A stretch of DNA of 5,923 bases from Planctomycetaceae bacterium (GTDB lineage: Bacteria > Planctomycetota > Planctomycetia > Pirellulales > Thermoguttaceae): the NCBI GenBank assembly GCA_031276415.1, contig JAISNF010000233.1:1-5923 (forward strand), in the 5' to 3' direction. The position numbers and the translations under genes are program-made. Below the pieces are notes generated by a model. It was not told the origin of the DNA, did not search any database, and worked only from the letters and a program-made list of their open reading frames with translations. Position 1 is the stretch's first letter. Each line of letters opens with the position of its first letter. Shown here piece by piece: positions 1 through 4,723 of the stretch.

Positions 1-70
1 GGAAATTTTGAATTAGAATCAAAACATTATTTTATAATTGACTTTTAATCCAAAATAACTTTTTAAAAAG

Positions 71-212
71 TGACCGCAGATTACGCAGATAAACGCAGAT
101 TATGTTGTATTTTAAAACAATCTGCGACAATCTGCGTAATCTGCGGACATATTTAAAAATAATCTTCGTAATTTGCGGACTTGTTTCTTTTTTTGTTGTT
201 CTCTGTGGTTAA
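71..212. repeat. Palindromic CGCAGAT repeat, copy 1 (composite)
   Basis: This is an imperfect inverted repeat. The left arm (71-102) carries three CGCAGAT units and pairs with a right arm (119-150) carrying three ATCTGCG units; about 27 of 32 positions are complementary, and the central spacer is 16 nt. A second, degenerate right arm follows (about 157-183), and then the outer end motif CTCTGTGGTTAA (201-212). The matching outer left end, TTAACCACAGAG, is absent here although it is present in copies 2 and 3. The copy therefore looks like two overlapping or nested elements, one of which lost its left half. Similar CGCAGATTA and CACAGAG motifs are, from memory, common between genes of environmental bacteria. 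Their function is unknown to me. Confidence 0.85.
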
Positions 213-374
213 ACAAAGAATCGGTTATTAGGAGTTCCCCATAAATTATAATTCCCAATCCCCAAAAATTTTGTCATTGTCCTATCTTTCGGAGGCGATT
301 CAAATTTCACAAATGGTTTAAGTTTTACACTTGACGTAATTTACTTTAATATTGGGTATTCTTGAGGAGATTTT
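213..374. other. Intergenic stretch without a recognisable gene
   Basis: This AT-rich stretch lies between repeat copy 1 and the small ORF at 375. I see no convincing reading frame, tRNA or strong hairpin on either strand. A purine-rich CGGAGG sits near 291-296 but no start codon follows at a useful distance. The only candidate signal is the weak promoter-like pair at 331-362, and the ribosome binding site of the small ORF lies at 364-369. Confidence 0.6.
331..362 (+). promoter_or_regulatory. Weak sigma-70-type promoter candidate for the APH-like gene
   Basis: TTGACG (331-336) is a good -35 hexamer. The best -10 candidates are TATTCT (357-362) at a long 20-nt spacing or GGTATT (355-360) at 18 nt. 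Neither is strong, and AT-rich DNA gives such matches by chance. The placement just before the ribosome binding site at 364-369 is its main support; it would leave a very short leader. Confidence 0.25.
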
Positions 375-467
375 ATGAAAAAATTAAAAAAGATTTCCTT
401 TGAAGTCCTTATAATCCGATTACGATTTTGGAGGAGCGTTTTAGCGTCATTCATTGAAATTCTTTAA
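375..467 (+). CDS. Small 30-residue ORF overlapping the start of the APH-like gene
   Basis: ATG at 375 is preceded by GAGGAG (364-369) at 5-nt spacing, the best ribosome binding site on this side of the window. The frame gives a 30-residue basic, hydrophobic peptide beginning MKKLKKISFEVLIIRLRF and ends at TAA (465-467). It overlaps the first 14 bases of the next gene, whose TTG start is at 454. Three readings fit. It may be a leader peptide that feeds ribosomes to the TTG start by translational coupling. It may be the true N-terminus of the APH-like protein, joined by a +1 frameshift at CTT-TAA (462-467). Or it may be the remnant of a gene whose start has been frameshifted. I recognise no family. 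The basic-then-hydrophobic character resembles a weak membrane-targeting start, but there is no clear signal peptide cleavage site. Confidence 0.4.
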   Translation: MKKLKKISFEVLIIRLRFWRSVLASFIEIL

Positions 468-1557
468 AATTCCTTTTCGAATATTTTTTACGGATCACCA
501 AAACATGATAACGGGGCAAATAGTTGAACACGTTCTCTCCGCTTATCCGAAAGATTTTCGGTCGGAAGATTTATTTCTTCTTGATCCGTCGTCGTCACTT
601 GGTTTGTGTCAACATTGGCGAGTTGAATCTTCTAAGGAGTTATTTTGTTTACGCCGTTGGTCTCAGGGAAAGCCGAATCGGGATCGATTACAATTTATTC
701 AAGCCGTTTTGTGGACAGCAACATATGAGGGTATTGAGTTTGTACCTCTTCCGTTGGAGACTAGAAAACACAAGGGATTTGTCGAATTTGACGGTTCTTA
801 TTGGGAGTTATTGCCTTGGTTTGACTATTTTGATGTGGAGGCGGAAACTTCGGATCAAAAACAATTTCGGATTATAGCGGCGATGATGTCGCTTGCTCAA
901 TTTCATCTTGCTGTTTCCGGTTTTCCGTTACCAGATCCGCCGGTTTCAACTTCTTTACACATTCAATCGCAATTAACATTTTGGAAGGACTGGGTTACGA
1001 AGCGTTTTACGCAACTGAATCAGATATTATTGGAAAGCCGATCCAATCCTTCGACGCTTGAAGAAGCGAGGTTAGCGAAGTTGGGACTCACATTTTTGAG
1101 TCAGATTCTTCCATTGAGTGAGCGTTGTTTATCGCTTTTGACACATGCGGCGTGGCTTATGGTTCCGGTTCAGCCGGTGATTGGGAATGCTTTGTGGCGT
1201 CATTTACGTTTTGACGACAACGGAGTTTACGGGATGATTGATTTCAAGGAGGTTACGGTTGACAATGTTTCGTTGGACATTGCGTCGCTTCTTGGTTCGG
1301 CGGCTTTATCGAACAGTGCGTTATGGACGCTTGGGTTGAATGCTTACCAAACGATACGGACTCTTTCGGACGACGAACTTTTTATGGTTCGGATTTTTGA
1401 TGAAACGCTTCTTCTTTTGGAGGGGCTGCAATATTTATCGTCACTTTTTCTTGAAAAGAGGTCATGGACGGAACTTCAGCAAAATGAAATAATTCGCCGG
1501 TTGGAATTTTGTATTTTCCGCATGGAAAATAAAAGTGATAACAGAATTATCGCCTAA
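454..1557 (+). CDS. APH/choline-kinase-fold protein, probably catalytically impaired
   Basis: This 367-residue protein resembles an aminoglycoside-phosphotransferase-like family that I recall from planctomycetes. Visible landmarks are an LRRW strand (66-69), YWELLPW (116-122), LAQFHLA (147-153), a catalytic-loop equivalent GNALWRH (244-250), and IDF (262-264) followed by LDIASLLGS (274-282). Counting back from IDF, the usual HGDxxxxN pattern aligns without gaps, but the catalytic Asp is Asn245 and the metal-binding Asn is His250. Asp263, the second metal ligand, remains. A phosphotransfer role is therefore doubtful and the substrate is unknown; it is probably cytoplasmic. The start is uncertain. 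TTG at 454 lies 17 nt after GGAGGAG (430-436), which is too far for a normal start, and the first in-frame ATG (505) has no ribosome binding site. Coupling to, or frameshifting from, the ORF at 375-467 could resolve this. It stands alone and converges on dnaK. Confidence 0.75.
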   Translation: MKFFKIPFRIFFTDHQNMITGQIVEHVLSAYPKDFRSEDLFLLDPSSSLGLCQHWRVESSKELFCLRRWSQGKPNRDRLQFIQAVLWTATYEGIEFVPLPLETRKHKGFVEFDGSYWELLPWFDYFDVEAETSDQKQFRIIAAMMSLAQFHLAVSGFPLPDPPVSTSLHIQSQLTFWKDWVTKRFTQLNQILLESRSNPSTLEEARLAKLGLTFLSQILPLSERCLSLLTHAAWLMVPVQPVIGNALWRHLRFDDNGVYGMIDFKEVTVDNVSLDIASLLGSAALSNSALWTLGLNAYQTIRTLSDDELFMVRIFDETLLLLEGLQYLSSLFLEKRSWTELQQNEIIRRLEFCIFRMENKSDNRIIA

Positions 1558-1572
1558 AACTGGTTTTCTTAT

Positions 1573-1866
1573 TTAACCACAGAGAAGGAAAAGAAAATTG
1601 TCCGCAGATAGACGCAGATTGTCGCAGATAATTTTTAAAATATAAAATAACGGTACCCGTTCACGGAGATTTGTTTAACAAGTTATCATAATGAAAAATT
1701 TCATAGAGAGGCAATGCATTGTGTTTCTACGATTCAAACCAATTCCATCCATACTCGTGAATAATTACAAAATTTTTGTATATTTTATTGCTTCGTATTA
1801 TCAAAAAATAATCTGCGATTATCAGCGTCATCTGCGGACAAGTTTATCAGTGTCTTTTGTGGTTAA
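1573..1866. repeat. Palindromic CGCAGAT repeat, copy 2, with expanded centre
   Basis: Both outer ends are present: TTAACCACAGAG (1573-1584) and its near-complement TTTTGTGGTTAA (1855-1866). The inner left arm (1599-1636) has three CGCAGAT-type units and runs into a T-rich tract. The inner right arm (1803-1840) is its imperfect complement with small indels. The two arms are separated by about 166 nt, against about 14-16 nt in the other copies. The copy starts 15 bases after the stop codon of the APH-like gene, so it would be transcribed as that gene's 3' untranslated region. Confidence 0.85.
1637..1802. other. Insert within repeat copy 2
   Basis: This 166-nt AT-rich stretch separates the arms of copy 2. 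It contains a 10-bp perfect palindrome, CAATGCATTG (1712-1721), and a short inverted pair ATGAAA/TTTCAT (1691-1704). There is no reading frame of note, and no flanking duplication or terminal repeat that would mark it as a separate mobile element. It may be a later insertion or an ancestral longer form of the repeat. Confidence 0.5.
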
Positions 1867-1906
1867 ATAAAAACATATTTGTCGTTTTTAGAAGTTTCCT
1901 ATTTTA

Positions 1907-1940
1907 TTAACCACAAAGAACAAAGAGTTCGCTGAGAAGG
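1907..1940. repeat. Half copy of the palindromic repeat (outer left end only)
   Basis: TTAACCACAAAG (1907-1918) followed by AACAAAGAG matches the outer left end of copies 2 and 3, with one substitution in the first 12 bases. No CGCAGAT arm follows, and the dnaK terminator begins 26 bases later. This appears to be a truncated element. Confidence 0.6.
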
Positions 1941-1965
1941 AAAATTTCATTTTTAATAACATAAC

Positions 1966-1999
1966 AAAAAAACGGGAACTTTCGCTCCCGTTTTTTTTT
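1966..1999 (-). terminator. Bidirectional intrinsic terminator (dnaK and the APH-like gene)
   Basis: The stem AACGGGA (1971-1977) / TCCCGTT (1986-1992) is flanked by an A tract on the left and a run of nine T on the right, so either strand yields a hairpin followed by U. On the minus strand the stem extends through a G-U and a C-G pair to a GAAA tetraloop, a stable GNRA closure. It is therefore the better terminator for dnaK, whose stop codon is about 40 bases upstream. The plus strand would stop read-through from the gene ending at 1557. Confidence 0.9.
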
Positions 2000-2038
2000 G
2001 TGTCGGTTATAAACAACGCAGCAAACTGTTAACTGTTT

Positions 2039-3955
2039 TTAATTTTTCACTTCAAATTCAGCATCAATAGCGTCGTCATCACCTTTTGCCTGTGGATTGG
2101 CACCCATTGCTTCGGCGGTTTCGGCACCTTGTTTAGCGGCGTTGGCTGCGGCGGCGGCTTCATACATCGCCTTGCTCATCGCATGAGACGCCTGCTCCAA
2201 TTGACTGGAGGCTGATTTAATTTGCGCCAAATCATCCGTCGCAATCGCTTCACGAGTTTTACCGATTGCCGCATTAACGGCGTCTTTGTCCGTTTGATTC
2301 AAATTTGCATCATTTTCCTTGAGCAACTTTTCAAGTTGGAAACACATTGATTCCGCATTGTTTTTCGCCTCAACCAGTTCACGGCGTTTTTTATCTTCAT
2401 CGGCGTGAAGTTCGGCATCACGCTGCATTTTCTCAATCTCATCTTTGGAAAGACCCGACGATTGTTCAATACGGACTTTTGTTTCTTTTTTCGTACCCAA
2501 ATCACGCGCCGATACATTCAAAATTCCGTTGGCATCCAGATCAAACGAAACTTCAATTTGCGGCACACCACGCGGCGCAGGCGGAATTCCTTCCAGATTG
2601 AACTGACCTAAAAGCCGGTTATGGGCTGCAATTTCACGTTCTCCCTGATAAACTTTAATTGTTACGGCTGTTTGGTTGTCGTCTGCGGTGCTGAAAACTT
2701 GTTTCTTTTCGGTTGGAATGGTTGTATTCCGTTCAACAAGTTTAGTCATAATACCGCCAAGAGTTTCAATTCCGAGCGACAACGGAGTTACATCAAGCAA
2801 CAAAACATCGCGAACTTCACCGGCAAGCACCGCACCTTGAATCGCCGCACCAACCGCAACCACTTCATCAGGATTCACACCTTTATGCGGGTCTTTGCCG
2901 AAAATCACCCTCACCATGTCCTGAACTTTCGGAATCCGTGTTGAACCGCCAACCAACACAACTTCATCAATTTGTGACGGCGACAATTTAGCATCCTTCA
3001 ACGCCTGCATCACCGGACCACGGCAACGTTCTACCAAATGATCCGTCAATTGTTCAAATTTTGACCGCGTTAATTTAACCTGCAAATGTTTCGGACCATT
3101 TTGATCTGCCGTAATAAACGGCAAATTGATGTCTGTCGATTGAGCGGAACTAAGTTCGCGTTTGGCTTTTTCGCAAGCCTCTTGCAACCGCTGAAGAGCC
3201 ATTGCGTCTTTTCGTAAGTCGATTCCCTGTTCCGCTTTAAATTGTTCGGCGACATGATTGATCAACACTTCGTCAAAATCATCACCGCCGAGATGAGTAT
3301 CGCCGTTTGTGCTAAGAACCTGAAAAACACCGTCCGCAACTTCAAGACAAGATACGTCAAATGTCCCGCCGCCAAGATCAAACACAACAATTTTCTGGTT
3401 GACGTTTTTGTCCAAACCGTAAGCCAATGAAGCGGCGGTTGGTTCATTGATGATTCGGGACACTTCAAGTCCCGCAATTTGTCCGGCGTCTTTGGTTGCC
3501 TGACGTTGGGCGTCATTGAAATAAGCCGGAACAGTAATTACCGCCTTATTAACTTTATGACCGAGATAGGCTTCGGCAGCCTCTTTGAGTTTGCGAAGAG
3601 TCATCGCGGAAACTTCCGGCGGTGTGTATTTTTTATTGTCAATTTCAACTTTGACATATTCATCGGAACTTCCAACAACTTTGTAGGGAACCATTTTTTC
3701 TTCGGTTGCCACTTCGCCGTGCCGGCGTCCCATAAAACGTTTGATTGACGCTACGGTACGAGTCGGATTCGTAACCGCTTGACGCCGTGCCGGTTCACCC
3801 ACCAGATTTTCGCCACTGTCCGTAAACGCAACTACGCTGGGAGTTAAACGATTTCCTTCGGCGTTTGGAATAACTTTAACATCTTTACCTTCCATTACTG
3901 CGACCACCGAATTGGTCGTTCCAAGATCAATTCCAATAATTTTTTCAGAAGCCAT
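2039..3955 (-). CDS. dnaK: Molecular chaperone DnaK (Hsp70)
   Basis: This is a complete 638-residue Hsp70, the usual bacterial length. It binds exposed hydrophobic segments of client proteins in an ATP-driven cycle, normally with DnaJ and GrpE, in the cytoplasm. The nucleotide-binding domain (1-382) shows all three Hsp70 signatures: IDLGTTNS (9-16), VFDLGGGTFDVS (191-202) and VVLVGGSTRIPKVQ (332-345). Also present are catalytic-type Lys72, Glu171 in NEPTAA, and Thr198. The conserved linker DVLLLDV (383-389) leads to the substrate-binding domain (about 390-505) and a helical lid (about 510-605). The tail is Ala-rich and acidic, ending DAEFEVKN rather than the EEVKD-like end seen in some families. 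ATG at 3955 is well supported by GAGAGGA (3964-3970) 8 nt upstream. The gene has its own terminator (1966-1999) and a sigma-54-like promoter (4077-4091). No grpE or dnaJ is adjacent within the window. Confidence 0.98.
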   Translation of the reverse strand: MASEKIIGIDLGTTNSVVAVMEGKDVKVIPNAEGNRLTPSVVAFTDSGENLVGEPARRQAVTNPTRTVASIKRFMGRRHGEVATEEKMVPYKVVGSSDEYVKVEIDNKKYTPPEVSAMTLRKLKEAAEAYLGHKVNKAVITVPAYFNDAQRQATKDAGQIAGLEVSRIINEPTAASLAYGLDKNVNQKIVVFDLGGGTFDVSCLEVADGVFQVLSTNGDTHLGGDDFDEVLINHVAEQFKAEQGIDLRKDAMALQRLQEACEKAKRELSSAQSTDINLPFITADQNGPKHLQVKLTRSKFEQLTDHLVERCRGPVMQALKDAKLSPSQIDEVVLVGGSTRIPKVQDMVRVIFGKDPHKGVNPDEVVAVGAAIQGAVLAGEVRDVLLLDVTPLSLGIETLGGIMTKLVERNTTIPTEKKQVFSTADDNQTAVTIKVYQGEREIAAHNRLLGQFNLEGIPPAPRGVPQIEVSFDLDANGILNVSARDLGTKKETKVRIEQSSGLSKDEIEKMQRDAELHADEDKKRRELVEAKNNAESMCFQLEKLLKENDANLNQTDKDAVNAAIGKTREAIATDDLAQIKSASSQLEQASHAMSKAMYEAAAAANAAKQGAETAEAMGANPQAKGDDDAIDAEFEVKN

Positions 3956-3978
3956 AATCGATTTCCTCTCTTTCTTTA

Positions 3979-3996
3979 AGCCGATTGTATTCGGCT
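3979..3996 (-). promoter_or_regulatory. Hairpin in the dnaK leader next to the ribosome binding site
   Basis: AGCCGA (3979-3984) and TCGGCT (3991-3996) form a perfect 6-bp stem with a 6-nt loop. On the dnaK mRNA it ends 8 nt before the GAGAGGA ribosome binding site. It could stabilise the leader, tune translation, or be an operator. It is not the CIRCE sequence bound by HrcA, and it does not itself sequester the ribosome binding site. Confidence 0.45.
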
Positions 3997-4076
3997 GATT
4001 GACAACATTTACATTTTATACATTTTAAAACTCATTGGTTGGCAAACAACCGACAATCATTTCAGAAAATCTTATC

Positions 4077-4091
4077 GCAATTTATGTGCCA
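4077..4091 (-). promoter_or_regulatory. Sigma-54-type promoter for dnaK
   Basis: Read on the minus strand the sequence is TGGCAC-ATAAA-TTGC. It matches the -24/-12 consensus TGGCAC-N5-TTGC at every fixed position, with exactly 10 bases between the GG and GC doublets. Transcription would begin near 4066, giving a leader of about 110 nt. A sigma-70-like alternative, TTGAAT (4129-4134) with TATTAT (4104-4109), has 19-nt spacing and is weaker. Sigma-54 promoters need an enhancer-binding activator; no activator site is identified. Confidence 0.55.
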
Positions 4092-4247
4092 TTCAAAAAA
4101 TAGATAATAATTCTTTTAACTTCTTATAATTCAATGAGTTATAAATTCATCTCGCAAAGAACGCCTGCCAAAATGACAGTTTACGCTTCTAACTTTTTTC
4201 CAATTATCTACAATAAAAAACTTCCAAAAATCACAAATTTATTTTTA

Positions 4248-4396
4248 TTAACCACAGATTATTTAACCACAGAGAACACAGACAAAACTTGTCCGCAGAT
4301 TACGCAGATAATCGCAGATGATTTTTTTGTTTTATATTTGAAAAATAATTTGCGATTATCTCGAAATCTGCGGACAACTTTTCTTTTCTCTGTGTC
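4248..4396. repeat. Palindromic CGCAGAT repeat, copy 3 (most complete)
   Basis: The left end has a partial TTAACCACAG (4248-4257), then the full TTAACCACAGAGAACACAGA (4263-4282). The inner left arm (4290-4326) contains three CGCAGAT units. The inner right arm (4341-4376) is complementary over about 36 positions with a few mismatches, and the spacer is 14 nt. The right end TCTCTGTGTC (4387-4396) partly mirrors the left end. The tandem TTAACCACAG at the left suggests one element landing in or next to another. Transcription from either strand would form a long hairpin. Confidence 0.9.
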
Positions 4397-4419
4397 TTTT
4401 GACGAAAAAAAAGTCCCCA

Positions 4420-4449
4420 TTGACACAAAACAGAAATTTATGATATACG
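4420..4449 (+). promoter_or_regulatory. Promoter candidate for a plus-strand small RNA
   Basis: A perfect -35 hexamer TTGACA (4420-4425) is followed after 18 nt by TATACG (4444-4449), which carries an extended -10 TG at 4441-4442. Transcription would begin near 4456, inside the first hairpin. No plus-strand protein gene follows, so it would serve an RNA rather than a CDS. Confidence 0.45.
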
Positions 4450-4488
4450 TTGAACCTGTTTTCATTTCCGTCCGGAAACAGGTTCAAC
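4449..4488. repeat. Perfect 13-bp inverted repeat (hairpin 1)
   Basis: GTTGAACCTGTTT (4449-4461) and AAACAGGTTCAAC (4476-4488) are exact complements. In RNA the stem could extend by a G-U and a C-G pair to a 10-nt loop. The left arm touches the -10 hexamer at 4444-4449, so it could act as an operator on DNA or as the 5' hairpin of the RNA. GGTTCAAC recurs at 4550-4557. Confidence 0.8.
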
Positions 4489-4610
4489 GGCGAACCGATA
4501 CGATGTTTCGCCGAAACATTGCCTATTATTCAGAATTTATTTCAAAGGCGGTTCAACAATAAAATGTTGTACACCGCTTTGGGTAACTTCACAGGTCAAA
4601 GGCGTTTTTT
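4456..4610 (+). ncRNA. Candidate structured small RNA, about 155 nt
   Basis: A plus-strand promoter candidate (4420-4449) and an intrinsic terminator (4575-4610) bracket a stretch with no credible protein. Within it are hairpin 1 (up to 4488); two mutually exclusive hairpins, CGGCGAA/TTCGCCG (4488-4513) and ATGTTTC/GAAACAT (4503-4519); and a longer hairpin (4544-4580) whose right arm, ACCGCTTT, is also the left arm of the terminator. CAAAGGCG occurs at both 4543-4550 and 4597-4604, so two identical segments compete for one partner. That layout is typical of attenuators and riboswitches, but no plus-strand gene lies downstream, so a free small RNA is more likely. I do not recognise it as 6S RNA, SRP RNA, RNase P RNA or tmRNA. 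Confidence 0.4.
4575..4610 (+). terminator. Intrinsic terminator of the candidate small RNA
   Basis: CGCTTTG (4575-4581) pairs with CAAAGGCG (4597-4604) through one bulged G, leaving a 15-nt loop, and TTTTTT follows (4605-4610). The stem is modest. Its left arm can instead pair with 4543-4551 in the upstream hairpin, which would prevent termination. Confidence 0.45.
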
Positions 4611-4627
4611 CCGCAGATACATATTGG

Positions 4628-4713
4628 ACACCTCTAAAAATTCAAATTTGGATCATTAAAGAATAAGGACTTATGAATAATTTTTTGATGAGAGGTTGAA
4701 TTTTTAGAGGTGT
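4628..4713. repeat. 86-bp palindrome with 18-bp perfect arms
   Basis: The arms at 4628-4645 (starting ACACCTCTAAAAATT) and 4696-4713 are exact complements over 18 bp, with 50 nt between them. A second internal pair, TCATTAAA (4653-4660) with TTTGATGA (4684-4691), continues the stem after an internal loop. It begins 10 nt beyond the stop codon of the DUF1015 gene, so it could protect that mRNA's 3' end. On the plus strand TTTTT follows, so it could also terminate plus-strand read-through. It resembles a small non-autonomous transposon, but I see no target duplication. Confidence 0.75.
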
Positions 4714-4723
4714 TTTTCTGAAT

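Noticed and set aside
71..183. CRISPR array, because short units recur at regular spacing
   Set aside because: The units are 7-10 bp, arranged as mirrored arms without unique spacers, so this is a palindromic repeat and not a CRISPR.
524..877. 117-codon plus-strand frame inside the APH-like gene
   Set aside because: It overlaps the APH-like frame, which carries the family landmarks, and shows no motif of its own.
1555..1572. Intrinsic terminator right after the APH-like gene (AAAACTGGTTTT)
   Set aside because: The stem would be only four A-T pairs around a 4-nt loop, too weak; the strong bidirectional terminator at 1966-1999 is the better candidate.
2299..3748. Several 60-107-codon frames on both strands inside dnaK
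   Set aside because: They are out-of-frame shadows of a fully conserved dnaK, without ribosome binding sites or recognisable domains.
3956..4140. CIRCE (HrcA operator) upstream of dnaK
   Set aside because: No TTAGCACTC/GAGTGCTAA pair is present; the inverted repeats seen differ in sequence and spacing.
4407..4425. Minus-strand terminator at the run of eight T (minus strand) before GTCAATGGGGAC
   Set aside because: Only three base pairs can form before the T tract, which is not enough for a terminator stem.
4134..4562. 142-codon plus-strand frame as a real protein
   Set aside because: It crosses repeat copy 3, lacks a ribosome binding site, and its central residues are the translation of the repeat.
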